This document shows, piece after piece, positions 55,048 through 63,676 of a stretch of 64,000 nt of DNA. The translations under genes were made by a program, and so were the position numbers. The notes beneath the pieces were generated by a model. That model saw nothing but the letters and a program-made list of their open reading frames with translations, did no database searches and was not told where the DNA came from. Numbering within the stretch: position 1 is the stretch's first letter; every line of letters starts with the position of its first letter. The DNA is taken from the NCBI GenBank assembly GCA_937924505.1, contig CALDSR010000010.1, positions 68,760 through 132,759 of the forward strand, given 5' to 3'. Origin of the DNA: an uncultured Granulosicoccus sp. (lineage in GTDB: Bacteria; Pseudomonadota; Gammaproteobacteria; Granulosicoccales; Granulosicoccaceae).

Positions 55048-55473
55048 TCAGTGGTGATACTTGCGCGAGTATCTGCCCCACCGCTTTCCATGGTTATAGC
55101 GTTGCTTTGGAGAGTGGTAGCGATAATTTTTATGCTGTTTGTGCGCACGATGCCTGGAACCAAAATGCAGAGAAATATTTCCGTGCAACCCATTACGAAG
55201 GGACTTTCTCGGGTGACGTTTGGAGTGGCCCTTCCAATGACCATGACGATTTCTTTTGATACTGTGCGCAGCGACATTCCCGTGCCGGATCGAGGCCACC
55301 CTGTGCAGCAATGTTTTCTTCTGAATCGAATCAAGGGTATGCCAGTATGGCGCGTAATGTGCCAATGCGTACTGCTGACGGGGCGAGAGTTCCGCCCAGC
55401 TTGTGTTTGCCAGCAACCAACCCGGTTGTATTAGTAGAAAGCCGAAAAGTAGAACTTTATGCAGTTTCATCAC
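55048..55473 (-). CDS. Secreted DUF3106-like small protein with basic His-rich tail
   Basis: A 141-residue exported protein. The signal peptide (about 1-23) is followed by WAELSPRQQYALAHYAPYWHTLDSIQKKTLL, which resembles the DUF3106 unit. Residues 65-141 are unusually rich in His, Arg, Lys, Tyr and Gly. The tail could bind metal or polyanions; function is unknown. A strong terminator follows. Confidence 0.75.
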   Translation of the reverse strand: MMKLHKVLLFGFLLIQPGWLLANTSWAELSPRQQYALAHYAPYWHTLDSIQKKTLLHRVASIRHGNVAAHSIKRNRHGHWKGHSKRHPRKSLRNGLHGNISLHFGSRHRAHKQHKNYRYHSPKQRYNHGKRWGRYSRKYHH

Positions 55474-55952
55474 TAATCTCCCTGAGACTTAAGATTGTTC
55501 AATGCTTATATGTGTTGATATATCGGTTCACATTGCATCAAACCTGGTTGGCATCCAATAAAATGCCGACGTCGACTTCCCTTCAAAGCTGCCAAACATG
55601 ACGGCAAGCCTTAAAGTTGGCCGATTTACCAGAGATTTAGAGAAAGGGCCCGAACAAACGTTCCATACACAGTATTAAACTCGGGCATACGCACCGCAGT
55701 GTGCTGACCACACAAAATTGCCGATATAGCGAGGTTTTACGGGCTATTGGCCTAATTCCGCCAGAATTGAGTCAGTATTGTGACGTTTACAAATGATTAA
55801 GCTCCGCATTTACCGCTCACTCGTTCACTTGGCTGTTGTTGTCCCGTCATATCGCCAAGGTATGGTAAAAGGCGCTTGTGAGGCGAGCCAGTTTCCGGTT
55901 TTAGCCCGGGCTCTTTCCGCCAGTCAGGAAATAGCGAGTGACGACAAAAATG
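55474..55952. other. 479-bp gap with a dispersed repeat
   Basis: Contains no supported gene; a 95-codon plus frame from 55793 runs antisense into the next gene and has no recognisable content. It holds the second copy of the 28-bp dispersed repeat. Confidence 0.55.
55864..55891 (-). repeat. 28-bp dispersed repeat, copy 2
   Basis: Exact reverse complement of 12124-12151; begins GGTAAAAGGCGCTTG on the plus strand. Flanking similarity continues rightwards (GTTTCCGGTTTT) with small gaps. Confidence 0.9.
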
Positions 55953-56546
55953 CTAGGCGCTACGACTTGTATCGCCCTCATTCGCAACAATGGGTTTTGC
56001 AACAGGTCGTCCCTTATTATCAAAAAACACACTGGGTCTGTTCTTTCCTTGCAGTTTCCAAAGCAGTATTTTTCGGATGATGCGTGCGGTGATGCCGAGC
56101 GGAAATTTTGCCGAGTGCCTGGGATAGTCCGGCGTGCCCTTGGCATGTTGCGTTTGTACAAACGCCCTGACCGGACCCAGAACCTTGTCTCGATCTGGTG
56201 TATCGATAAACGTATGTATTACGCCAACAAAAGGCATATTTGCCGTCAAGGTGTTTCCAATAGGTGTGTTGCAACAGCTTGTGTACCAACGAAGCAAGCC
56301 CTTGTGACTTAACCTCATCGATTGTAATTTGTCCCGCCCTTGCGCGATCGTAAATTGGGCTTGAGACAGTTGAAATATTTCCGTGCCGCCAAATTCATCA
56401 AGCGTATCGGACTCAGCCCCAAGATAACAAGCGAAAGCCTGGCAGTCCGAACAACAGCAAACAACTCGATTTCCGCTTGATGGCGTGATATCAGTTGCCG
56501 AACCTGAAACCTCGCCACAACGACACTTGAGAGATAACGTTGCCAT
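55953..56546 (-). CDS. GFA-like DUF6151-type zinc protein
   Basis: A 197-residue protein with a GFA-like N-terminus: CRCGEV (9-14), VVCCCSDCQAF (29-39) and SCCNTPIGNT (near 90-99) as probable zinc sites. The C-terminal part (about 150-197) is basic. Function unknown. It is a distant relative of the tandem GFA protein at 37382-38245. Confidence 0.8.
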   Translation of the reverse strand: MATLSLKCRCGEVSGSATDITPSSGNRVVCCCSDCQAFACYLGAESDTLDEFGGTEIFQLSQAQFTIAQGRDKLQSMRLSHKGLLRWYTSCCNTPIGNTLTANMPFVGVIHTFIDTPDRDKVLGPVRAFVQTQHAKGTPDYPRHSAKFPLGITARIIRKILLWKLQGKNRPSVFFDNKGRPVAKPIVANEGDTSRSA

Positions 56547-56615
56547 TACACATTCCGATGGATTTTGGCCATTGACAGCTCTTGAAATACTGACAAGCGA
56601 CTCGGCGTCCGGGAC

Positions 56616-56879
56616 TTAGACGTCCCGGGATTCGTCCTCATCCGGCGCGTCATCTTCACCGCGTGACCACTTGAGCTGGAATTCGATTTCTTCTTCGCCC
56701 TCTTCCCGCTCGTGCTCAATATTGAACACGGCATCTTTTGGCACGTAAATACGCTCGTTGGCTATCTGAATGGTAAACGGCTGACTACTCTCGATGGCAT
56801 CAGCCAGACGTCGTAGCTTGGCGACGAACTGGGACGCAGGATAGGCCTTTTCAATATCGCGATCAGATTTGTTAGTCAT
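56616..56879 (-). CDS. Amphi-Trp domain protein
   Basis: An 87-residue small protein. VAKLRRLADAIESSQPFTIQIANERIYVPKDA and the end EEEIEFQLKWSRG match the amphi-Trp domain, a small family of unknown function named after its C-terminal amphipathic strand with Trp. The tail is acidic. Confidence 0.82.
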   Translation of the reverse strand: MTNKSDRDIEKAYPASQFVAKLRRLADAIESSQPFTIQIANERIYVPKDAVFNIEHEREEGEEEIEFQLKWSRGEDDAPDEDESRDV

Positions 56880-57194
56880 GGATTATTTTCAAGGTTGGAC
56901 GTCGTGGGTATATTGCCATGAATTCGCGACGCAGATTACGACGAATTGACGCACAAGGACTACGTGATCATTATATTAATAATTATTGCTCGTGCATCCG
57001 CATCGCCAGCGGTTGTACCACATGCTCCCAGCGGATGTGTGTTTTCGAACCGGCGAGCACACACACTACCCCGTGGCGATACGACAAGCCTCTCCCGACG
57101 CTGTTCACCTGACTCACAAGCGCGCGTGATGAGCGATATCAAGGGTTCAGTTCATCCGTAATCAAGTAGGCCAGTACGAAAACAGCGAGATAAA
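56880..57194. other. 315-bp gap
   Basis: Only short frames on either strand (for example 56946-57161 plus), none recognisable. It presumably holds the promoter of the amphi-Trp gene. Confidence 0.45.
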
Positions 57195-57219
57195 AGGCGC
57201 TCTGCTAAACAGAGCGCCT
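57195..57219 (-). terminator. Terminator of the cyclase-family gene
   Basis: AGGCGCTCTG-CTAAA-CAGAGCGCCT is a perfect 10-bp stem, followed on the minus strand by TTTTA. It lies 25 bp after the stop codon of the gene at 57245-58201. Confidence 0.9.
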
Positions 57220-57244
57220 GTTCCCACCAAACAATCAGGAGACT

Positions 57245-58201
57245 TTAATACACGGCGAGCGGTGCGCCGGGCGATCCCGTTGCACCTTTGACGGCAAGCG
57301 GCGAGAAAATGTAGGCAAACTCAGACACGCCAGCATCTACCAGAATTTCGGTTGCCAGATTTTCGTGAATATAAATGCCGTTGTGCGTGATAAGTTCCTG
57401 ATGAGCCTGAAATACAGAATTTGGGTCCGGATTTGGCACCACTTCAACAGGCCAGGTGTCTGAACCGACTACAGCAATGTTCTGTTCAGCCAACCATTTC
57501 GCAGCTTCCATCCCGATACCCGGCGCACCAGAGTTGAACGTGGCGTTGTCGGTAATCCAATGTCGGCCCCACCCTGTATGGATAAGCACAACATCGCCCT
57601 CACCCGGGCCTTCGATCCCTTGGCGTTCGATTGCAGCTTTCAGATCGGCGGCGGTAACTTCATCGCCTGCGTCCATTGGCGCACCGCGCAGTGCAGCTAT
57701 GTCGAGAACGATGCCTCGCGTGAAGAACGGTTTGACATGTTCAATGCCGAGTTTCTTGAGGCCGTTAGCCCCGAAAACCTCGCCGGAATCCAGATTGTTG
57801 TAGAAGGTCGAGCCAAACGATTCCTTCCTGACGCCGATATGACCCAATCCATCAAACTGCGTTCCAACCTGACCAATTTCCGTGGCCAGAAAATCATCCA
57901 TCCAAACGACCTTGTTTCCGCCCAACGGTCCACCAGCAAGCCCGGACGTCCCACGCAAGGCAAATGCCCGTGTACCAAATAACGGCATCTCAGCTTGATA
58001 AACACGACCGATGGATACAACAGTGCCGGATTTCATCAAGGCAATGGCCTCCATGGCCTTCTCTGGCGTCATGTAGTTTGAAGCACCGGCCTGATCCTCT
58101 GCACCCCATTTCGACGTCGGCACAGAATCACCATCCGCCATGACGGCAGATGCTGTCACGGTCGACAAGATAGCAAGCGCGGAAAGTAGTTTCTTTTTCA
58201 T
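57245..58201 (-). CDS. Exported cyclase-family (KynB-fold) hydrolase
   Basis: A 318-residue protein with a signal peptide (about 1-22, ending AVMA). The metal-binding motif GTQFDGLGHIG near 113-123 corresponds to HxDxxxH of the kynurenine-formamidase-like cyclase family with Gln for the first His. HTGWGRHW near 208 and the C-terminal SPLAVKGATGSPGAPLAVY are typical of the long cyclase subgroup. It may open a lactone or amide in the periplasm. Fourth position in the minus-strand catabolic set starting at 60585. Confidence 0.86.
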   Translation of the reverse strand: MKKKLLSALAILSTVTASAVMADGDSVPTSKWGAEDQAGASNYMTPEKAMEAIALMKSGTVVSIGRVYQAEMPLFGTRAFALRGTSGLAGGPLGGNKVVWMDDFLATEIGQVGTQFDGLGHIGVRKESFGSTFYNNLDSGEVFGANGLKKLGIEHVKPFFTRGIVLDIAALRGAPMDAGDEVTAADLKAAIERQGIEGPGEGDVVLIHTGWGRHWITDNATFNSGAPGIGMEAAKWLAEQNIAVVGSDTWPVEVVPNPDPNSVFQAHQELITHNGIYIHENLATEILVDAGVSEFAYIFSPLAVKGATGSPGAPLAVY

Positions 58202-58338
58202 TGGTTTCTCCCAAGTTGGTTCTTAGTTTCACTTCAATAGTTTCTGCATTAAATCCAAATCCATCTAAACAGGCGTGATGTATTTGATTTTTAATATGCA
58301 GAGTTGATACAGGAGCTATAAGCCCCGCCTTACATCCA

Positions 58339-59241
58339 TTATTCTGATTGACTCTCTTTGCTCTTGTTCAAGATGGTGATCAACGCTGGAATGCTCGTTT
58401 GGTCATAACCAGCCTCCATCGCAGAATTCAGCGTACTGAAAATACCATCGGCCACGGTGTGACCCGCATCTGCAGCCTCGACCATGGTCAGGTAATACCC
58501 GATATCCTTGTGCGCATTTGAGATACTGAAATTAAAACCAGAACTATCGCGCTCCAGGATATACGGCTGCAGACGTTGAAGAATCGCACCCGCTCCACCA
58601 CCTTTGGCAAGCACCTCCACGAGCACCTCTGCGTCAACCCCATATTGGTCGGCACAGGCCGCAGCCTCGGCCAGTACCGCAGAAAACCCCAATGACACGA
58701 AGTTGTGCAACAGCTTGAGCTTGTGTCCCGCGCCCGCAGGACCTGCATAGGTGATATTTTCCGAAAAACTTTGCAGCAACGGCAACTGTTCCTCGAACAA
58801 GGAGCGATCACCACCAACGATGAGATTGAGCCGGCCTTCTGCCGCTTCTTTTGGGGTGCGGGTCATCGGTGCGTCCAAAAAGCGTCCACCTCGTGATTTG
58901 ACACTTTCGGCTATCGCCACGGTCGAGCTTGGAATTGCTGTCGAGCAATCGATAATCACCGTGCCCTTGCGCAAGTTTTTTAAAACACCTTCGTCGTTGA
59001 GCAGCACATCCTCCACCTGAGGAGAACCTGTCACACACAGAATGATCACGTCACACTCGTCAGCGAGATCTTTGCAGGTGTCGAATGACTTGGCGCCGCC
59101 CACTGTAAGGTTATCGACGGGCTGGTTGCCCGGGTGATGCAGAAAGCCCAAAGTCCGACCGCTTTTCAGGATATTACTGGCAATCCCGTGGCCCATTAAG
59201 CCAATGCCGATTACACCAATTCGCTGAACTTCGCTTTTCAT
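58339..59241 (-). CDS. 3-hydroxyisobutyrate dehydrogenase-family NAD(P) oxidoreductase
   Basis: A 300-residue beta-hydroxyacid dehydrogenase from ATG 59241. Rossmann motif IGVIGIGLMGHGIA lies at 8-21, the substrate loop DAPMTRTPKEAAEGRLNLIVGG near 118, and the catalytic Lys in GHKLKLLHNF near 167. Family members reduce or oxidise 3-hydroxyisobutyrate, tartronate semialdehyde or similar. It follows a broken aldehyde dehydrogenase and a tartrate-dehydrogenase-like gene, so a small hydroxy acid pathway is likely. Confidence 0.9.
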   Translation of the reverse strand: MKSEVQRIGVIGIGLMGHGIASNILKSGRTLGFLHHPGNQPVDNLTVGGAKSFDTCKDLADECDVIILCVTGSPQVEDVLLNDEGVLKNLRKGTVIIDCSTAIPSSTVAIAESVKSRGGRFLDAPMTRTPKEAAEGRLNLIVGGDRSLFEEQLPLLQSFSENITYAGPAGAGHKLKLLHNFVSLGFSAVLAEAAACADQYGVDAEVLVEVLAKGGGAGAILQRLQPYILERDSSGFNFSISNAHKDIGYYLTMVEAADAGHTVADGIFSTLNSAMEAGYDQTSIPALITILNKSKESQSE

Positions 59242-59273
59242 GAATCCCCCTACTGGTATTGATGGGTGCTTAG

Positions 59274-59457
59274 CTAAACGCCTCCAATACACATGTACTT
59301 GACTTCGACGTAGTCATCGAGTCCGTATCTGGACCCTTCGCGACCAATGCCGGATTCCTTGATTCCACCGAATGGCGCAACCTCGGTGGATATAATGCCC
59401 CCAACCACCCACGCAGAACCGGTCACGACATTCAGTACACCTGGTTTCATTGCCGCA
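59274..59457 (-). pseudogene. Aldehyde dehydrogenase remnant with internal deletion
   Basis: The minus strand reads [11 protein letters not shown], a mid-protein block of succinate-semialdehyde-type dehydrogenases, fused directly to [18 protein letters not shown] and the standard C-terminus ([19 protein letters not shown]). In intact enzymes these blocks are separated by more than 200 residues including the catalytic Cys. The N-terminal part is also missing; the remnant begins directly after the stop codon of the upstream dehydrogenase. Confidence 0.85.
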
Positions 59458-59460
59458 CCC

Positions 59461-60585
59461 TCAGAACTGTCGCGTTGATGTTGAATCGGGTGTGTCTGGA
59501 CCTTGATCCAGTGCTTCTGCAATCGCTTCGCCGAGGGTGACGGTGTTACCGCGCCCACCAAGATCCGCCGTCAGCGGCGCTTCTGCCGGTCCACGCGAGA
59601 GCACTTTCTCAATCGCCTCTACAACGGCATTGCCCGCTTGCGGATATCCCAAGTGCTCCAGCATCATCGCGCCACACCAGATCTGACCGATCGGGTTCGC
59701 AATACCCTTTCCAGCAATATCCGGAGCTGAGCCATGCACCGGTTCGAACAGGCTCGGAAAATGGCGATCGGGGTTTATATTGGCAGAAGGAGCAATGCCG
59801 ATGGTGCCCGTGCATGCGGGTCCGAGATCAGACAGAATGTCACCGAAGAGGTTGCTTGCCACCACGACATCGAACCAATCGGGGTGCAGCACAAAATTGG
59901 CCGCAAGTATGTCGATGTGATACTTGTCCACTCTCACTTGCGGATAGCGCTGCGCCACGCTTGCGACGCGCTCATCCCAGTAAGGCATGGTGATCGATAT
60001 GCCATTGGATTTTGTGGCAGACGTCAGATGCTTTTTAGGTCGCTTTTGCGCCAGCTCGAAGGCAAACGTCAGGATACGATCCACGCCAACCCGAGACATG
60101 ACGGTTTCCTGGAGCACAACTTCCCGCTCGGTATCCGGGAATATTTTGCCCCCGACATTGGAGTACTCGCCCTCGGTGTTTTCCCGCACCACATAGAAAT
60201 CAATGTCACCGGGTTTGCGTCCCGACAAAGGGGCCTCAACGCCCGGCATCAATCGCACTGGGCGCAAATTCACATATTGGTCGAATTCACGACGGAACAA
60301 CAGCAATGATCCCCACAAGGAGACGTGATCGGGCACCAGTTCAGGCCAGCCTACAGCACCGAAATAGATCGCATCATAGGGTTTCAGGAGCTCAAACCAG
60401 TCGTCGGGCAGCATTTTTCCATGCTCGACGTAATAGTCGGCACTGGAGAAATCAAACCAGGTCCAATCCAGTTCAAAGCCGTATTTTCGCGCGGCAACGT
60501 CAAGCACGCGTACCCCCTCTGGTACGACTTCCTTGCCAATTCCGTCACCGGCTATGACGGCGATTTTATATCGACTGAGCACCAA
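59461..60585 (-). CDS. Tartrate/D-malate dehydrogenase-like decarboxylating dehydrogenase
   Basis: A 374-residue enzyme of the isopropylmalate/isocitrate dehydrogenase fold. Seen: [17 protein letters not shown], the substrate-binding [17 protein letters not shown] near 105, [16 protein letters not shown] near 132, catalytic-region [16 protein letters not shown] near 187, [34 protein letters not shown] and [15 protein letters not shown] near 288. The pattern fits tartrate dehydrogenase/D-malate oxidase. A divergent LysR gene probably controls it. Confidence 0.92.
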   Translation of the reverse strand: MVLSRYKIAVIAGDGIGKEVVPEGVRVLDVAARKYGFELDWTWFDFSSADYYVEHGKMLPDDWFELLKPYDAIYFGAVGWPELVPDHVSLWGSLLLFRREFDQYVNLRPVRLMPGVEAPLSGRKPGDIDFYVVRENTEGEYSNVGGKIFPDTEREVVLQETVMSRVGVDRILTFAFELAQKRPKKHLTSATKSNGISITMPYWDERVASVAQRYPQVRVDKYHIDILAANFVLHPDWFDVVVASNLFGDILSDLGPACTGTIGIAPSANINPDRHFPSLFEPVHGSAPDIAGKGIANPIGQIWCGAMMLEHLGYPQAGNAVVEAIEKVLSRGPAEAPLTADLGGRGNTVTLGEAIAEALDQGPDTPDSTSTRQF

Positions 60586-60679
60586 TCAAGACCCCTGCGT
60601 TTTCAGGTATCGGTCCAAAGCGTATAGGATATGTTTTGGTAAACAAATACGCTGTTGGTTAAGCCATTGTTAGAAATAA

Positions 60680-61591
60680 GTGAAGAATATGAAATCAACT
60701 GACGATCTGGCCTTCTTCAGTCGCGTCGCCATGAACGGCAGTTTGACGGCGACCGCTCGTGAACTCGGTCTGTCACTCCCGGCAGTCAGTAAACGGTTGA
60801 CTATGCTGGAACAGAGGCTCGGAGTCCAGCTCATCACACGGACGACCAGGCGTCTGGACCTGACTCCTGAAGGGCTGCTGTACCTTGAAGGTGCGCGTCC
60901 TATCCTACGCCAGCTTGACGAGCTGGAAAGTGCGGTCAGCCGTCGCCAACAAGACTTGCGCGGACGGCTCCATATAAACGCGTCCTTTGGGTTTGGGCGC
61001 CGCCATGTCACACCATTGCTCTCGGCGTTTGCGAAAAAGTATCCAGAGATTGAACTGTCGCTCGACTTGACCAGCGCACCCGTGAACCTGCTGACGTCCA
61101 GTATCGACATAGACATTCGCGTTGGTGAAATCCCGGATTCACGGCTCGTTGCTATTCACCTGCTCGATAATCCCAGGATCCTGTGTGCGTCACCCGATTA
61201 TCTGGCACGGGCCGGGACGCCGCGCGACGTTGGCGATCTGCTGAACCACAATTGCATCATCCTGCGTCAGTTCGAGAGTGACTATGCCATTTGGCGATTT
61301 GTCCATGCTGGCAAGGAACGAGCACTGAAGGTCACCGGCACTCTGAGCAGCAATGACGGCGAAGCGGTCGTCAGTCTGGCGCTCGATGGACATGGACTGA
61401 TCTTACGCTCGCGCTGGGATGTGCATGAGCACTTGCGCCAGGGCGACCTCGTCGCTGTGCTTAACAAATACGAGGCGCCGCGCGCCGACATTCACGCGGT
61501 CTATCAACACAGGCAACATGTCCCAGCCCGTATTTCAAAGTGTGTTCAGTATCTTGCACAGAACCTTCCCAAGCGATTTTCGAATGCGTGA
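60680..61591 (+). CDS. LysR family transcriptional regulator
   Basis: A 303-residue regulator (GTG at 60680 or ATG at 60689). Winged helix-turn-helix at about 8-65 (FFSRVAMNGSLTATARELGLSLPAVSKRLTMLEQRLGVQLI), then a LysR substrate-binding domain (about 92-295). It is transcribed away from the tartrate-dehydrogenase-like gene with a 94-bp gap, the usual layout for a LysR regulator and its target operon. Confidence 0.93.
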   Translation: MKNMKSTDDLAFFSRVAMNGSLTATARELGLSLPAVSKRLTMLEQRLGVQLITRTTRRLDLTPEGLLYLEGARPILRQLDELESAVSRRQQDLRGRLHINASFGFGRRHVTPLLSAFAKKYPEIELSLDLTSAPVNLLTSSIDIDIRVGEIPDSRLVAIHLLDNPRILCASPDYLARAGTPRDVGDLLNHNCIILRQFESDYAIWRFVHAGKERALKVTGTLSSNDGEAVVSLALDGHGLILRSRWDVHEHLRQGDLVAVLNKYEAPRADIHAVYQHRQHVPARISKCVQYLAQNLPKRFSNA

Positions 61592-62673
61592 GTGCTGGCT
61601 CGGAGTGCTTAACGCAATCGTGCTTCCCGAACGCAAATGCCAAACCGACCAGTTACGGTGATGAGTGGAATTCATGGACAGGGGCATGGATAATTGTAGC
61701 GGTGTAATCCATTTTCCCGACACCTTTTGGATCATAGGTTTGGTGCAATCCGCGATGAGCCAGTATTTGCCGCTCACGTGGATTTGATGACACAAGCCAC
61801 GAAGCATTGCCAACATAGAGACCGACGAGCGCAAGTGATTAAATCGCGAAAGCTTTTTTTGATCTCGTGAGCTTCAATTGTCACTACCCTACAAGCAATA
61901 AACTTAAGACTGTCGTGGCGGAGCAGCGGCGTATTCGTGCCCAGATCAAGTTGCAGCTCCAGTGCATTGAATGATTTAACCCGAGTTGACTCAGACCGAC
62001 CGAATAGCCAGCGCAGGGACAGCCTGAATCAACCCGACCGGTAGAAATATCGTCTCGAATGTGCTGTAACGTATGGCTAAGCAGGAAAAGTCGGGATTTG
62101 TCTGCACATAGAATGTAACAAGGAGTGCCTCACGCATGAAACATCGCATTTGCGCGCAATTGACCTGACCCGACCAGAGCGGCAACGCCGGTAAGGAAAA
62201 CTCAAGTGACAGCTTCAATGTATTGTTGTATTTTACTTTTGCGGCATTGCTCCCAATTCAATTTGACTGTCGTTAGATTGCATGCCATTTAAGTGAGCTG
62301 ATAAATATCTATTTGACTATTCCGACGAACAAACTCTGCAAGGGGCTGAGTCTGACGCGACGGATCGGCGTGCTTCTTCTCATCGAATTTTCGTTTGGCA
62401 AGATATTTGCTGACTGTTGGAGTCACTCCCTTGATTGGCAGAACGCCGATCTCAGGCAGGTTTGATGGGACTCGAAACAAGTCCCATCGAGTGTTACAGT
62501 TTTGCGCGAACACCGACTCAAACCATTGCCAAATACTATGTAGTACGAGTGTCGAAGACAAGCAGTGGACTCTGCCAAACTATCTCTTCATGGCTTTTTG
62601 TTCTTGTTTTTTCGATGGAGATTTGCCATCTGAGATGAAACGATGGTGGCAGGAATTTTTAAGGACTAATGAT
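61592..62673. other. Gene-poor, possibly degenerate 1.1-kb region
   Basis: No intact gene is supported. Minus-strand stretches (61800-62040 and 62289-62480) read as broken coding sequence with in-frame stops; one part (VSKYLAKR then PLAEFVRRNSQIDI) faintly resembles the linker of rve-type transposases. A decayed mobile element is possible but not proven. Base composition is lower in GC than in neighbours. Confidence 0.35.
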
Positions 62674-62877
62674 ATGACGGCTTTCACTATCATCATCTCG
62701 TTACTTTGCTTTGGATACGGTGTATGGTCTGCAATTACCGGCACTATATGGGTAGGAAGTAAAAGCTATCACGGAATGACCAACCGCTACACTCGTCAAG
62801 ACAACCCTCTCTTGTTCTGGTTTTGGTGCGCCATTTTTGTTCTGGTTGGTTTGTTTTGTGCCATTGCACTTTCTTAG
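62674..62877 (+). CDS. Small membrane protein with two membrane segments
   Basis: A 67-residue protein from ATG 62674, preceded by AAGGAC at 7 bp. Two hydrophobic segments (about 2-22 and 46-66) are joined by a polar loop SKSYHGMTNRYTRQDNP. A longer frame from 62395 is unlikely to be used. No family recognised. Confidence 0.6.
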   Translation: MTAFTIIISLLCFGYGVWSAITGTIWVGSKSYHGMTNRYTRQDNPLLFWFWCAIFVLVGLFCAIALS

Positions 62878-63012
62878 TGCTTTTACGATATCGAATTTTG
62901 ATCCAATGACTCAGGCGACTTGGTACCTGAGAGTGAAATATAACATCGCAATGAGGTGAACTTGCGGCTGACGCGACGAAGCGGCAGTGCAGGAGTGGCG
63001 ACGTGATGAAGG

Positions 63013-63606
63013 CTATCCGGTTCGAGCTTGGCGAATTTTCAGCCACGCAATGCTCCTTATGCAAAGGATTACCAGCAGAGCTACCAACGCAATTGTGGTC
63101 AGGATCGATTTGGCCAATGTCCAATTGCTAGCGGTGGAGACCATTGCTTTGGTGAGCGCATCTGGCTCCACTCGCAGCATGACAGCCACGGCGCTATTCT
63201 CAAGGTGGTCGAAGACCCCAGCGGCAATCGCTAGCATCGCCAATGTCCAACCCAAGTATCGTGGCATCAAATGGACCAAGGGGGTTGCGACCGTAATCGC
63301 TAACAACGTGGGATAAAACAAGTCCAGAAGCTGTTGGGTGTTGATATAGAAATCGCGACCCGCGTCAGTAATTACCGTAAGGAACACCCGAGCGTCATCA
63401 AAGGCATAGCCACCAAAGCGCATGTCAAACGGCACGCTGCCACCAGCCATCTCGCTCACCAGAGGAAGTGACCACAGAATCATAATCATGTAGTTCGTTA
63501 CCGTCGCGGCAGCTATTGCCCAGTAAAACTTCCAACCTTTGCTCATGGTGCCCGTTGATTGTAAATTAGACGTAAAAGAAGGCAATTTGATCTCGAAAGG
63601 CTTCAT
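63013..63606 (-). CDS. Hypothetical four-helix membrane protein
   Basis: A 197-residue protein with hydrophobic segments at about 27-50, 93-115, 118-138 and 165-188. A cytoplasmic N-terminal tail precedes the first. No catalytic motif is seen. It is divergent from the regulator that starts at 63677, which may control it. Confidence 0.7.
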   Translation of the reverse strand: MKPFEIKLPSFTSNLQSTGTMSKGWKFYWAIAAATVTNYMIMILWSLPLVSEMAGGSVPFDMRFGGYAFDDARVFLTVITDAGRDFYINTQQLLDLFYPTLLAITVATPLVHLMPRYLGWTLAMLAIAAGVFDHLENSAVAVMLRVEPDALTKAMVSTASNWTLAKSILTTIALVALLVILCIRSIAWLKIRQARTG

Positions 63607-63676
63607 CTGTTACGTTCCTGTGTCGGCGAAATCGAAAAGCTATTCTCCATCGCGAACCCCACTGTGACATTAACAA

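Noticed and set aside
57245..58201. Kynurenine formamidase KynB completing a kynurenine pathway with kynU
   Set aside because: It has a signal peptide, a changed metal motif and a different operon 5 kb away.
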